A DNA stretch of 64,000 nucleotides from Pseudoxanthomonas kaohsiungensis (GCF_010211765.1 NZ_PDWO01000010.1:62001-126000); one strand, 5' to 3'; positions 1-8,946 are shown, counted from the stretch's first letter. Notes: a model not told the origin generated them from the letters alone. A program made the numbers and translations.

Positions 1-191
1 CACAGGTCGTTGATCCGTGCCGGGTCCTGGCCCACCAGGTAATCGCCCAGTTCATGCACCGCCGCCTCGACCGTGCGTGCGCGGCCCTCCACCACCGGCT
101 CGCCCCAGCCGGTGATGCCTTCGTCGGTTTCGATCTTGAGGAACAGCCAGCGCGGCGCCGCATGGTAGGTGGTGAGGCGGCGGATCTTCAT
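1..191 (-). CDS. dgoD: D-galactonate dehydratase, N-terminal fragment
   Basis: Read on the minus strand, the first 191 bases encode a start [20 protein letters not shown] followed by a segment containing [20 protein letters not shown]. This is the typical N-terminal capping domain of an enolase-superfamily sugar-acid dehydratase. The best match from memory is D-galactonate dehydratase, which converts D-galactonate to 2-keto-3-deoxygalactonate in the cytoplasm. Only about 63 residues are present because the gene leaves the window at base 1, so no catalytic residues can be checked. It lies 40 bases downstream of dgoA on the same strand, which supports the galactonate reading. Related mandelate-racemase-group dehydratases cannot be excluded from this fragment. 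Confidence 0.75.
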   Translation of the reverse strand, partial: MKIRRLTTYHAAPRWLFLKIETDEGITGWGEPVVEGRARTVEAAVHELGDYLVGQDPARINDL

Positions 192-231
192 GCACGGGCC
201 TTGGTCGGGGGGCGTCCGGTGGACAGGTTTT

Positions 232-888
232 TCATGGGCGGTAGGCGGTCTGTACCAGGCGGAACTCGCGCGCGCCGGAACGGGTGCGCTCGATCGGCTG
301 GCCGGGACGGTAGAGTTCGCCGCCGATGCCCGCGCCGGTGCTCCCGGCGGCCAGGTAATCGGTGAGCGTGAGCGGGGTGACGCCGCCGACCACGAACAGC
401 GGCACGGCAGGCAGCACCGCGCGAAGCGCACGCACGTGGCCCGGGCCGTAGGTGGCGGCGGGGAAGAGCTTGAGCATCTGCGCGCCCGCATCGAGCGCGG
501 CGAACGCCTCCGAGGCGGTCGCGAATCCGGCCACCACCTGCATCCCCGCCGCCACCGCGTGGCGGATCAGCGGCGGATGGGTGTGCGGGGTGACGATGAA
601 GCGCGCACCCAGGTGCTGCAGCGTGTCCACTTCAGCCGGGCGTAGCACCGTGCCGCCACCGATCCAGGCATGGCCGCCGTGCTCGCGGGCGGCGATGGCG
701 ATGCTCTGGGCCCAGTCCGGCGAGTTCAGCGGGATCTCGATCGCGTCGTAGCCCTCCTCGACCAGTACGCCCACGTGCGCAGCGGCTTCGCCGGGCGTGA
801 TGCCGCGCAGGATCGCGATCAGCGGCAGGCGGAACGGCGCATGCGCGCTCCGCACGCCAAGGCCGGCGGGTTGGCCAGGGTCGGTCAT
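232..888 (-). CDS. dgoA: 2-dehydro-3-deoxy-6-phosphogalactonate aldolase
   Basis: A 218-residue class I aldolase of the KDPG/KDPGal family, normal length about 205-215. The family glutamate is visible at about residue 51 (AIEIPLNSP) and the Schiff-base lysine at about 140 ([13 protein letters not shown]), with the usual spacing of about 90 residues. The reaction splits 2-dehydro-3-deoxy-6-phosphogalactonate into pyruvate and glyceraldehyde 3-phosphate, the last step of the DeLey-Doudoroff galactose pathway. Linkage to dgoD decides for KDPGal over KDPG. The matching kinase (dgoK) is not in the window. The start ATG overlaps the stop of a short upstream reading frame in an ATGA junction. Confidence 0.88.
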   Translation of the reverse strand: MTDPGQPAGLGVRSAHAPFRLPLIAILRGITPGEAAAHVGVLVEEGYDAIEIPLNSPDWAQSIAIAAREHGGHAWIGGGTVLRPAEVDTLQHLGARFIVTPHTHPPLIRHAVAAGMQVVAGFATASEAFAALDAGAQMLKLFPAATYGPGHVRALRAVLPAVPLFVVGGVTPLTLTDYLAAGSTGAGIGGELYRPGQPIERTRSGAREFRLVQTAYRP

Positions 889-980
889 GCCAGGCCTCGG
901 TGCGGGCCTGGAAGGGTGCGGATCGGTCCGCCCGGGCGCGCGCGCAGGTGGTGCACGGCCGTGTGCTGGAAGCGTGCCAT
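885..980 (-). CDS. 31-residue reading frame overlapping the dgoA start; possible leader or gene remnant
   Basis: On the minus strand an ATG preceded by a strong ribosome binding site (GGGAGGAGG, 983-991) opens a frame of 31 codons. It starts MARFQHTAVHH and stops in an ATGA overlap with dgoA, a layout expected for translational coupling. About 80 percent of its codons end in G or C, like the neighbouring genes. I recognise no family. It could be a leader peptide, or the scar of a deleted gene such as dgoK, which often sits next to dgoA in relatives. No homology was tested. Confidence 0.4.
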   Translation of the reverse strand: MARFQHTAVHHLRARPGGPIRTLPGPHRGLA

Positions 981-1077
981 GGCCCTCCTCCCAGGCCGTT
1001 TTCTGGAAGCCCGCGGCGCTCCGGCGGGCCGGATCGGTTCGCGTGCAGATGCAGCGGCGGTAGCCTCCCCCGACAAG

Positions 1078-1145
1078 TTATGTTGGGCAAATGAAATTTT
1101 CGCCGTAATCTATTCCAGCTTCGAATAGTTTCTCTGGGAGGGGAA
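1078..1145 (+). promoter_or_regulatory. AT-rich LysR promoter region with inverted repeat
   Basis: Between the divergent dgoA side and the LysR gene the sequence turns AT-rich. It contains an exact dyad, CTATTC and GAATAG separated by 7 bases (1110-1128). This is the size and spacing of a LysR-family T-N11-A site. The part CTTCGAATAG resembles the box found before the two receptor genes and the GH74 gene. The ribosome binding site CTGGGAGGGG lies just before the ATG at 1146. Autoregulation and control of the divergent dgo genes are inferred. Confidence 0.5.
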
Positions 1146-2126
1146 ATGGGCAAGCTGACCGGCAATGCGCACTGGTTCAACCCGTCGCGACTGAAAACGC
1201 GACACCTGCTGTTGTTGATGCACCTGGAAGAACAGGGTTCGGTCCTGCGCGCGGCCGAGGCCGCGCGGATGACACAGCCCGCGGCCTCGAAGCTGCTGGC
1301 CGAGATGGAGGGGCTGCTGGGCGTGCCACTGTTCGAGCGCCATGCCCGTGGCGTGGAGCCGACCTGGTACGGCCAGGTCCTGATCCGACGCGCCCGCACC
1401 GCGCTGCTGGAGATCGGCCGCGCCCAGGAAGAGATCGCCGCGCTGCGCGACGGGCGCATGGGGCAGGCGTCGATCGGCACGGTGGTCAACCCGGGCACGA
1501 ACCTGGTGCCGCAGGCGGTCGCCGCGGTCAAGCGCGAGCACCCCGACATCCTGGTGCGGATCGAGATGGATTACAGCCGGCCGCTGGTGGCCAAGCTGCT
1601 GGACGGGCAACTGGACCTGGTGATCGGCCGGATCATGGATCCGGAGGGTGGCGCGGACCTGCTGTTCGAGCCGCTGTCCGACGAGCCCCATTCGGTGATC
1701 GTGCGCGCCGGCCATTCGCTGGACGGCCGCGCGCAGGTGGGGCACGGGGAGCTGGCGCCCTACGGCTGGATCCTGCCGCCGCCGGACAGCGTGTTGCGCA
1801 CGCGGCTGGAAACCATGTTCCTCGAACACGGGCTGCTCGGCCCGCGCAACACCATCGAGACATCTTCGCTGTCGGTGACCATCAACCTGCTGCGGGTCAG
1901 CGACCTGGTGACAGCGCTGCCGGCGGAGTCGGTGGCGCCCTACGTGCAGGCGCGCCAGCTGGCGGTGCTGCCGCTGGACCTGGGCGTGGGCATGGAGTCG
2001 TTCGGGATCGTGCGCCGCCGGAGCCACCTGCTTTCGCCGGCGGCGCAGAAGATGCTGGACTCCTTGCGGACCGTCGCGCGGCGCCTCTACGGCTTCGCCG
2101 ATATGGCGCCCGAGTCGTCGGCCTGA
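1146..2126 (+). CDS. LysR-family transcriptional regulator, galactose/galactonate type
   Basis: A 326-residue regulator with an N-terminal winged helix-turn-helix (about residues 16-76, including SVLRAAEAARMTQPAASKLLA) and a LysR substrate-binding domain from about 100 to 305. Its N-terminus (FNPSRLKTRHL) resembles the GbpR/GalR subgroup associated with galactose and sugar-acid catabolism; this subgroup call is from memory. It is divergent from dgoA and directly precedes the xyloglucan genes, so it may connect galactose release with galactonate breakdown. A dyad overlaps its own promoter. The start has a strong GGGAGGGG ribosome binding site. The effector is unknown. Confidence 0.85.
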   Translation: MGKLTGNAHWFNPSRLKTRHLLLLMHLEEQGSVLRAAEAARMTQPAASKLLAEMEGLLGVPLFERHARGVEPTWYGQVLIRRARTALLEIGRAQEEIAALRDGRMGQASIGTVVNPGTNLVPQAVAAVKREHPDILVRIEMDYSRPLVAKLLDGQLDLVIGRIMDPEGGADLLFEPLSDEPHSVIVRAGHSLDGRAQVGHGELAPYGWILPPPDSVLRTRLETMFLEHGLLGPRNTIETSSLSVTINLLRVSDLVTALPAESVAPYVQARQLAVLPLDLGVGMESFGIVRRRSHLLSPAAQKMLDSLRTVARRLYGFADMAPESSA

Positions 2127-2160
2127 TATGTCCATTCAGGGATATCGAGCGCGTTCTTGC

Positions 2161-2204
2161 ATTCGATATTGTCATTGGTCCCGTCTCCCGTGCCCGACTA
2201 GTGT
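2161..2204 (+). promoter_or_regulatory. Promoter and shared box upstream of first TonB receptor
   Basis: The box ATTCGATATTGTCATTGG (2161-2178) is close to GTTCAATAAGTCATTGG before the GH74 gene and CTTGAATAAGTCACCGG before the second receptor. TTGGTC (2175-2180) could act as a -35 element, with TAGTGT (2199-2204) as -10 at 18 bases. The repetition of the same layout at three unlinked starts supports a real regulatory element. It may be a LysR site, or part of a conserved promoter. Confidence 0.5.
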
Positions 2205-2253
2205 GGGCACGCGTAGCGCAGGCCGTTGAACACCGGCTTTTTTTTCCTGGGCA

Positions 2254-2271
2254 GGTGATAGCGCTATCACC
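2254..2271. promoter_or_regulatory. Perfect 18-bp palindrome, LacI-family type operator
   Basis: GGTGATAGCGCTATCACC is an exact 18-base inverted repeat with the central GCGC typical of LacI/GalR-family operators, similar to the xyl-box of Xanthomonas (TGGTAGCGCTAACA). It lies downstream of the putative promoter and 68 bases before the ATG of the first receptor gene, a position suited to repression by roadblock. No LacI-family gene is in the window, so the regulator would act in trans. Confidence 0.65.
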
Positions 2272-2339
2272 GGCAGTGAGGGCTGCCGGACCATCGGGTC
2301 ATTCCGCAAGCCACCAGTCTCCTGGGGAGGGAACTGTCA

Positions 2340-5300
2340 ATGTCGAACCGTCCGACCTGCGCCCGTGCGCGCAGCGCCGCTCCACGTCCGTCGCACCGAA
2401 TCAACCACTCCGCGCTCACCTTGGGCGTCGCCCTGGCGCTGGCGGCCGGCACGCTTCAGGCGCAGGAGGCGAATGCGCCGTCCGGCGGGCAGGAGGCGGA
2501 CGCTGCGACCACCGAGCTCCAGGCGGTGGAGGTCAAGGGCATCCGCGGCTCGGTGATGCGCGCCCAGGACATCAAGCAGGATGCCGCGCAGATCGTCGAC
2601 TCGGTGACCGCCGAAGACATCGGCGCGCTGCCCGACCGCTCGGTCACCGAGACCCTCAAGCGCGTCAGCGGCGTGACCGTCACCGGATTCGCCGCGCGCG
2701 ACGATACCGACCACTTCTCCGCCGAAGGCAGCGGCGTGATGATCCGCGGCCTGACCTTCGTGCGCGGCGAGCTCAACGGACGCGACATCTTCAGCGCCGC
2801 CGGCGGCCGCGGCATCAGCTTCGAGGAGGTGTCGGCCGAACTGATGGCCGGCGTCGACGTCTACAAGAACCCGTCGGCCGAGATCATCGAGGGCGGCCTT
2901 GGCGGCACGATCAACCTGCGCACGCGCAAGCCGTTCGACGAACCCGGCCGCAAGGTCGCCGGCAGCATCGACTACAACTACGGCGACAAGGCCAAGGACG
3001 CGCGGCCGTCGGCCTCGTTCCTGTTCAGCGATCGCTGGCAGACCGGTTTTGGCGAGATCGGCGCGCTGGCCAACGTCTTCTATTCCGAACTGGCGACCCG
3101 TTCGGACGGCGTCCAGGTCATGCCTTTCGACCGCCGCGGCCGCAAGCCGGCCGAACAGACCGAAGGCTCGGAAACCGACTGGGTGTACGACTGGGACCAG
3201 GGGTCCTGGCAGTCGGCCGAATCCCAGCGCGACGCACTGCTGGCCGGCACCGACCTGGGCCAGGTGTTCGTGCCCGGCGGCGCCAACTGGCGGCGTACCG
3301 ATTTCGAGCGCAAGCGCCAGGGCGGCGCGTTCGCGCTGCAGTGGCGGCCGAACGACAGCACCGAGGTCTACACCCAGTTCATCACCTCGCAGTACGACAT
3401 GACCTGGCGCGAGCACTTCATGGAGTTCGGTGGTGCTTCGCAGAAGAACCAGCCCAACTGGAATGGCGACCCGGACCACTTCAATCCGATCTACGCCGAC
3501 GGCCTGGCCGACATGAGCAACAACCTGATCCCGGCGGTCGGCACCCAGTTCGTCTACGACAGCCGCGGCCGCTTCATCAAGGGCACGGTGCGGCAGGGCG
3601 GCTGGCTCGGCCAGCCGTCGGACCTGGACAACGGCAACCCCGGCGTCTACCAGGGCAACTCCGGCATCCAGTTCATCAGCGGCAACCGCGTCAACGAACA
3701 GACCTCCAAGACCACCGACTGGTCCACCGGCTTCCAGCACTTCATCACCGACAACCTGATCATCCGCGGCGACTACCAGTACGTGAAGGCGGAGGCGAGC
3801 AACGTCGACTTCTCGGTCCACGCCTCGACCCTGCTGCAGGAGATGACCCTCGACCTGAGCGGCAAGTATCCGTCGGTCAGCGTCGCCGACCCGTCCACCG
3901 TCACCGACCAGCGCAACTACTTCTGGCGTTCGGCGATGGACCACATCGCCGACAGCGAGGGCACCGAGCACGCCGCCCGCGTGGACCTGGAGTACACCTT
4001 CCAGGACAGCAACTGGCTGCAGTTCGTGCGCTTCGGCGCGCGCATCGCCGACCGCAGCTACGACAACCTGTCCACCGGCTGGAACTGGGGCGTCATCAGC
4101 GACGACTGGAACAAGCTCACCGGAACCCCGGCCGACCCGGCCCGCGCCAACGTCGCCTGGCTGGACCAGTTCTATTCCAACGATTCGACCCTGTACACGA
4201 TGAAGGACTTCTTCGGCGGCAAGGCCGACGTGCCGACCACGTTCTGGTCGCCGAAGGACGGCATGGTCGACATCGCCACCGTGGCCGCCACCCTGGGCCA
4301 GCTGCCCGGGGCGCGGTGGGCGCCGATCGAGTACGGACCGGAGAGCACCAATACCCAGGACGAACGCACCCAGGCCGCCTACGGCGTGCTGTACTTCGGC
4401 AACGACGCGATGGAGCGTCCGCTCGACGGCAACATCGGCGTGCGCGTGGTCCAGACCAGCGTCGATACGCTCGGCGGCGGGGTGATGCCGGACATGTCCA
4501 GCTGGGCCGACGTGGTGACGCCCGACGTACTGGAGCGGTACGCCGGCCAGGGTTTCACCACCGATACCCGGACCACCTACACCGACGTGCTGCCGAGCCT
4601 GAACCTGCGCATGCGCTTCGACCATGGCGTGCAGTGGCGCTTCGCCGCGTCCAAGGCGATCGCGCGGCCGGAGTTCCGCCTGATGCAGGCCTGGTTGCCG
4701 CTGTCGGCCAGCGCGTCGGCATGCCAGCAGGCGCTGGACGACGGGCTGCGGACCGAGCTTTGCGGGCCCTCCGACCTGTCCTTCACCGGCAGCGGCGGCA
4801 GCCCGGACCTGAAGCCGATGCGCGCCAACCAGTTCGACACCGCGCTGGAATGGTACTTCGGCCCGGCCAACATGCTGTACGCGACGTTCTTCTACAAGGA
4901 CATCAAGGACTACTTCGCCAACCAGGCCGGCACCGAGCTCATCTTCGGCGACGAATACCTGATCACCCGTCCGCGCAACCTGGACGAGGGCAGGATCCGC
5001 GGCTACGAGGTGGGCTACTCGCAGTTCTTCGACTTCCTGCCGGGCTTCGGCGTGCAGGCCAACTACACCTTCGTCGACAGCAGCGGCGGCACCAATGCCG
5101 CGGTCGGGGTCCCGAACGGCAGCGCCGCGCGTGCCGGCACGGTCGAGCTGCCGCTGGAGGGCCTGTCCGAGCACTCGTACAACGTCATCGGCATCTACGA
5201 GACCAGCCGCTTCTCGGCCCGCCTGGCCTACAACTGGCGCAGCGAGTACCTGCTGACCAGCAGCGACGCGATCGTGTTCCTGCCGGTCTGGAACGACGAC

Positions 5301-5510
5301 TACGGCCAGCTGGACGGATCGTTCTTCTACAACATCAACAAGAACTTCCAGATCGGCCTGCAGGTGAACAACCTGACCAACAGCATCACCAAGCTGCTGG
5401 TCGGGCCGCGCAAGTACCTGCGCGACGGCTACGAGGACGACACCCTGTACAGCCGTGCCTGGTTCGAGAACGACCGCCGCTACTCGGCCGTGCTCCGCGC
5501 CAGCTGGTAA
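2340..5510 (+). CDS. TonB-dependent receptor, xyloglucan oligosaccharide uptake (first copy)
   Basis: A 1056-residue outer-membrane receptor. It has a long N-terminal signal region ending near GTLQAQ (about residue 42), a TonB-box-like stretch ELQAVEVKGIR (about 59-69), a plug domain starting with DSVTAEDIGALPDRSVTETL, and a large beta-barrel ending in RASW with a C-terminal aromatic residue for barrel assembly. The size and the DIGALPDRSVTETL plug match the carbohydrate-linked receptors common in Xanthomonadaceae. Context with GH74/31/35/95 suggests import of xyloglucan oligosaccharides into the periplasm. It has its own promoter, palindromic operator, a GGGGAGGGAA ribosome binding site and its own terminator. 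The substrate is inferred from neighbours. Confidence 0.9.
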   Translation: MSNRPTCARARSAAPRPSHRINHSALTLGVALALAAGTLQAQEANAPSGGQEADAATTELQAVEVKGIRGSVMRAQDIKQDAAQIVDSVTAEDIGALPDRSVTETLKRVSGVTVTGFAARDDTDHFSAEGSGVMIRGLTFVRGELNGRDIFSAAGGRGISFEEVSAELMAGVDVYKNPSAEIIEGGLGGTINLRTRKPFDEPGRKVAGSIDYNYGDKAKDARPSASFLFSDRWQTGFGEIGALANVFYSELATRSDGVQVMPFDRRGRKPAEQTEGSETDWVYDWDQGSWQSAESQRDALLAGTDLGQVFVPGGANWRRTDFERKRQGGAFALQWRPNDSTEVYTQFITSQYDMTWREHFMEFGGASQKNQPNWNGDPDHFNPIYADGLADMSNNLIPAVGTQFVYDSRGRFIKGTVRQGGWLGQPSDLDNGNPGVYQGNSGIQFISGNRVNEQTSKTTDWSTGFQHFITDNLIIRGDYQYVKAEASNVDFSVHASTLLQEMTLDLSGKYPSVSVADPSTVTDQRNYFWRSAMDHIADSEGTEHAARVDLEYTFQDSNWLQFVRFGARIADRSYDNLSTGWNWGVISDDWNKLTGTPADPARANVAWLDQFYSNDSTLYTMKDFFGGKADVPTTFWSPKDGMVDIATVAATLGQLPGARWAPIEYGPESTNTQDERTQAAYGVLYFGNDAMERPLDGNIGVRVVQTSVDTLGGGVMPDMSSWADVVTPDVLERYAGQGFTTDTRTTYTDVLPSLNLRMRFDHGVQWRFAASKAIARPEFRLMQAWLPLSASASACQQALDDGLRTELCGPSDLSFTGSGGSPDLKPMRANQFDTALEWYFGPANMLYATFFYKDIKDYFANQAGTELIFGDEYLITRPRNLDEGRIRGYEVGYSQFFDFLPGFGVQANYTFVDSSGGTNAAVGVPNGSAARAGTVELPLEGLSEHSYNVIGIYETSRFSARLAYNWRSEYLLTSSDAIVFLPVWNDDYGQLDGSFFYNINKNFQIGLQVNNLTNSITKLLVGPRKYLRDGYEDDTLYSRAWFENDRRYSAVLRASW

Positions 5511-5528
5511 GACAACGCAACGGATGGA

Positions 5529-5563
5529 GGGCCCGTGCCGGAAGGCGCGGGCCCTTCTTTTTT
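5529..5563 (+). terminator. Intrinsic terminator after first receptor
   Basis: An 11-bp stem (GGGCCCGTGCC pairing with GGCGCGGGCCC, one G-T pair) with a GGAA loop is followed by TTCTTTTTT. It lies 18 bases after the receptor stop codon. The remaining part of the 307-base gap up to the next gene holds the second receptor's promoter and operator-like site. Confidence 0.85.
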
Positions 5564-5594
5564 CGCGCCGGTTTCCTGACTCGACGCGACTGGG

Positions 5595-5638
5595 CTTGAA
5601 TAAGTCACCGGTAAACATATTCCTTCACGGCATAGATC
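5595..5638 (+). promoter_or_regulatory. Promoter and shared box upstream of second TonB receptor
   Basis: CTTGAATAAGTCACCGG (5595-5611) matches the box before the GH74 gene at 13 of 17 positions. A possible -10 (CATAGAT) lies 17-19 bases after the CCGGTA that occupies the -35 position. The element sits 207 bases before the ATG at 5818, leaving a long 5' leader that contains the operator-like site at 5734. Confidence 0.45.
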
Positions 5639-5733
5639 CCCCCGAATTCTTCATTGGCAATCCGTGACGCAGCGCGCCTAAGGTGGCCGCCGGGAGTTCC
5701 AGCCCGGCAGGCCTCGATGGGCGATCCATCGGA

Positions 5734-5747
5734 TGACAGCGCTGGTC
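5734..5747. promoter_or_regulatory. Partial LacI-type operator match in leader of second receptor
   Basis: TGACAGCGCTGGTC shares the AGCGCT centre and the left half TGA-AGCGC of the perfect palindrome at 2254-2271. Only the inner CAGCGCTG is symmetric. Its similar position (71 bases before the start codon; the first site ends 69 bases before its gene) supports it more than its sequence does. Confidence 0.35.
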
Positions 5748-5817
5748 CATTCCGCCGCCGGCACCGCCGGCCTACAACTCGAAGATTCGAAAGTCAGTGT
5801 CCTGGGAGGGAACAGTG

Positions 5818-8793
5818 ATGCCGAAATACCCGCTCCGCGGCGGCGCCGTGTCGCGCCTGCCTGCCCACCTCGCCCGTTCGGCCCTGGCCCTGGGCATCGC
5901 CCTGGCCCTGCCGGTCGGCGTGCTCCACGCCCAAGAACAGGCTGCCGCCGAGAATGCGGACAGCAGTACGACCGACGAGAGCGCGCCAGTGGAACTGGAC
6001 GCGGTGCAGGTCCAGGGTATCCGCGCCAGCGTCATGCGCGCCCAGGACATCAAGCGCGACGCCGACACCTTCGTCGACTCGGTCACCGCGCAGGACATCG
6101 GCGCGCTGCCGGACCGCAGCGTCACCGAGACCCTGTCGCGCATTCCCGGCGTCACCATCGACCGCTTCCTGGCGGTCGGCGACCCGGAGCACTTCTCCGC
6201 CGAGGGCAACGGCGTGCAGGTCCGCGGCCTCACCCAGGTCCGCTCGGAGCTCAACGGGCGCGACAGCTTCTCGGCCTCCGGCGGCCGTGGCCTCAGCTTC
6301 CAGGACGTGCCGTCCGAGCTGATGGCCGGCGTCGACGTGTTCAAGAACCAGACCGCCGAGATGATCGAAGGCGGCCTGGGCGGCACGGTGAACCTGCGTA
6401 CCCGCCTGCCATTCGACTTCGAGGGCGAGAAGCTCGCCGCCAGCTTCAGCGTCAACAACGGCGACTTCGCCGACAAGACCAGCCCGTCGGCCTCGGTCCT
6501 GTACAGCAACCGCTGGAACACCGGCGCCGGCGACTTCGGCATCCTGGTCGACCTGGCCCGCTCGGACCTGGCGACCCGCACCGACGGCATGTTCGTCCGC
6601 CCGTTCTTCAACAACAGCAACGCCGACATCGACGGAGACGGCGCCAACGACGAGGCCTGGGTGCCGCGTGGCGCCGACTGGCGCACGCTGAACTACGACC
6701 GCAGGCGTTCCGGCGCCTACCTGGCCATGCAGTGGCGGCCCAACGACGACATCGAGGTCGTCGCCACCGCCTTCCAGAGCGAGTACAACGAGCTCTGGAA
6801 CGAGGACGCGATCTTCGTCGACAACGATCCGACCCAGGTCGCGCTCGACACCAGCCAGCCGTTCGAGCTGGATGGCAACGTGTTCCGCTCCGGCCGCATC
6901 ATCCAGCCGGGCGGCGTGCCGATGGGCACGGACATCCGTGCGTCCAACCGCGACTCCAAGACCACCGACTTCTCCGCCGGCCTGAAGTGGACGGTCAACG
7001 ACAACGTGGAGCTGTCGACCGACCTGCAGTACATCAAGGCCGACACCAAGAGCCTGGATTCGACGGTGGCGCTGGGCCTGCTGATGCCGTACATCGACGT
7101 CGACCTCACCGGCGGCCTGCCGTCGATCAGCGTCGACCAGCAGTTCACCGCGAACCCCGACAACTACTACTGGGGGTTCACGATGGACCACCAGGACGAC
7201 AACGAGGCGGACCAGCTCGCCTGGCGGGCGGACATCAAGTACAGCTTCGACAGCGGCTTCTTCCGCTCGATCCGGGGCGGCGTGCGCACCACCCGGCGCG
7301 ACGCGACCAGCATCGACACCGGCTACAACTGGGCGGCGGTGATCCAGCCCTGGATGCAGTGGTGGCAGTTGCCTGGCGGCGTGCCGCTGCCGGGCCTGGA
7401 CCTGAGCAGCGACGTCAATTCCAGCCTGACCCACTTCAACGAGTTCAAGAACTTCTACCGCGGCGACGCGAACACGCCGGGCGGCTTCTATGCGCCGATC
7501 CTGGCCACGGCGCTCGGATACCCGGGCAGCTACCAGGCCATCCACGCGGCGGCCGAGGAGTACTACATCAATCCGGGCGGTTTCACTCCCTACACGCCAA
7601 TGCTTCCGGGGCCGCAGCACACCAACGAGCAGGAGGAGTCCACCAACGGCGGCTACCTGATGCTCAACTTCGGCCTGGACGACGTGGCGTTCGACGGCAA
7701 CGTCGGCGTGCGCGTGGTGCGCACCGAGAATTCCGCCAAGGGCTACGTGGTGTTCCCGAACCAGGCCTACGCGCCGTTCCTGGGCAGCGGCCAGTCCGAG
7801 CCGGTCTCGGCCGAGAACTCCTACACCGACGTGCTGCCCAGCCTGAACATGCGCTGGGAAGCGATGACGAACGTGATCTTCCGTTTCGCCGCGTCCAAGG
7901 CCATCGCGCGCCCGGCCTTCAGCGACATGCAGGCCTACCAGATCCTCAATGTCAGCCGCCGCGACTTCGACGACGCCGGCAACGCCTGCCCGGACGTGCC
8001 GGTGGCCTCGCTCGAATGCCTCGACCTGACCGGCAGCTCCTACGACAACCCGTACCTGGAGCCGATGAAGGCCAACCAGTTCGACCTGTCGGCGGAGTGG
8101 TACTTCGATCCCGACCACGGCGGCATGGCCTGGGTGAACCTGTTCTACAAGGACATCAAGGACTACTTCCGCCGCCAGACACAGGAGGTTCCGTTCCCCG
8201 GCGCGGACGGCAACACGTACGACTACCTGATCAGCCGCCCGGTGAACGTGGGTACGGCGGAGATCCGCGGCGCGGAACTGGGCTGGAACCAGTTCTTCGA
8301 TTTCCTGCCCGAGCCGTTCGACGGCTTCGGCATGTCGGCCAACTACACCTACATCGACAGCTCCACCGAGGTGCCCAACAACATCGACGTGCAGCCGGTC
8401 GATACCGACGGCTCGACCTTCGACGACCTGCCGGCCGATGGCCTGTCGAAGAACGCGTTCAACCTCGCCGCGTTCTACGAGAAGGGCCCGTGGCAGGTGC
8501 GCCTGGCCTACAACTGGCGCAGCAAGTACCTGCTCTCGGTGGGGCCCAACGGCTACAACGGCAACAACAACAACATCGTCTGGAAGTTGCCGGTGTATAG
8601 CGACGACTACGGCCAGCTCGATGGCTCGGTCTTCTACCGGATCAGCGACAACCTGCAGATCGGCCTGGAGATGAACAACCTCAACAACGCCGAGCAGCGC
8701 ACGATCATGGACCAGAACGAGGCCGGCAGCCGTGTCACCTCGTGGTACGTGAACGACCGTCGCTATGCGGCGACCATCCGCCTGACGTTCTGA
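5818..8793 (+). CDS. TonB-dependent receptor, xyloglucan oligosaccharide uptake (second copy)
   Basis: A 991-residue receptor, paralogue of the preceding gene. The signal peptide ends near GVLHAQE (about residue 39). A TonB-box-like VELDAVQVQGIRASV follows, then a plug with DIGALPDRSVTETLSRIPGV and a barrel ending IRLTF with terminal phenylalanine. The ATG at 5818 is preferred over an in-frame GTG at 5797 because GGGAGGGAA lies just before it, exactly as at the other genes of the locus. Shared blocks (FFYKDIKDYF-like, AYNWRSKYLL, SDDYGQLDGS) show descent from a duplication. The two copies probably accept different oligosaccharides or act together. Substrate is inferred from context. Confidence 0.9.
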   Translation: MPKYPLRGGAVSRLPAHLARSALALGIALALPVGVLHAQEQAAAENADSSTTDESAPVELDAVQVQGIRASVMRAQDIKRDADTFVDSVTAQDIGALPDRSVTETLSRIPGVTIDRFLAVGDPEHFSAEGNGVQVRGLTQVRSELNGRDSFSASGGRGLSFQDVPSELMAGVDVFKNQTAEMIEGGLGGTVNLRTRLPFDFEGEKLAASFSVNNGDFADKTSPSASVLYSNRWNTGAGDFGILVDLARSDLATRTDGMFVRPFFNNSNADIDGDGANDEAWVPRGADWRTLNYDRRRSGAYLAMQWRPNDDIEVVATAFQSEYNELWNEDAIFVDNDPTQVALDTSQPFELDGNVFRSGRIIQPGGVPMGTDIRASNRDSKTTDFSAGLKWTVNDNVELSTDLQYIKADTKSLDSTVALGLLMPYIDVDLTGGLPSISVDQQFTANPDNYYWGFTMDHQDDNEADQLAWRADIKYSFDSGFFRSIRGGVRTTRRDATSIDTGYNWAAVIQPWMQWWQLPGGVPLPGLDLSSDVNSSLTHFNEFKNFYRGDANTPGGFYAPILATALGYPGSYQAIHAAAEEYYINPGGFTPYTPMLPGPQHTNEQEESTNGGYLMLNFGLDDVAFDGNVGVRVVRTENSAKGYVVFPNQAYAPFLGSGQSEPVSAENSYTDVLPSLNMRWEAMTNVIFRFAASKAIARPAFSDMQAYQILNVSRRDFDDAGNACPDVPVASLECLDLTGSSYDNPYLEPMKANQFDLSAEWYFDPDHGGMAWVNLFYKDIKDYFRRQTQEVPFPGADGNTYDYLISRPVNVGTAEIRGAELGWNQFFDFLPEPFDGFGMSANYTYIDSSTEVPNNIDVQPVDTDGSTFDDLPADGLSKNAFNLAAFYEKGPWQVRLAYNWRSKYLLSVGPNGYNGNNNNIVWKLPVYSDDYGQLDGSVFYRISDNLQIGLEMNNLNNAEQRTIMDQNEAGSRVTSWYVNDRRYAATIRLTF

Positions 8794-8800
8794 TGCCGCG

Positions 8801-8899
8801 GCGCGGGAGGCGAGTCGCCTCCCGCGCGACTTCCGCCCCGGGGCGGGGACGCCCGCAGACCTCGACGCGATGCCGGCCGACGCCGGCATCGCGTTTTTT
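8801..8899 (+). terminator. Hairpin plus strong intrinsic terminator after second receptor
   Basis: A 12-bp stem (8801-8827, GCGCGGGAGGCG with its complement) without a T-tract is followed by a second hairpin. The second one has an 11-bp stem GCGATGCCGGC, a CGAC loop and then G plus six T residues (8867-8899). The second is a classical intrinsic terminator. It separates receptor transcription from the downstream enzyme operon. Confidence 0.88.
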
Positions 8900-8946
8900 C
8901 TTCTTCGCGAGCAGCGCTCGCGTGATTCCGCCACGGCATAGCTTGG

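Noticed and set aside
2337-5618. 1093-residue open frame antisense to the first TonB receptor, and similar long antisense frames at 5794-8952 and 15086-18214
   Set aside because: Low-complexity translations (rich in Ala, Arg, Val, Gly, His) with no domain; a known artefact of strong GC bias at third codon positions of the real genes on the other strand.
5797-5817. GTG start giving MSWEGTV ahead of the second receptor
   Set aside because: These codons are the ribosome binding site itself; the ATG at 5818 matches the spacing used by neighbouring genes.
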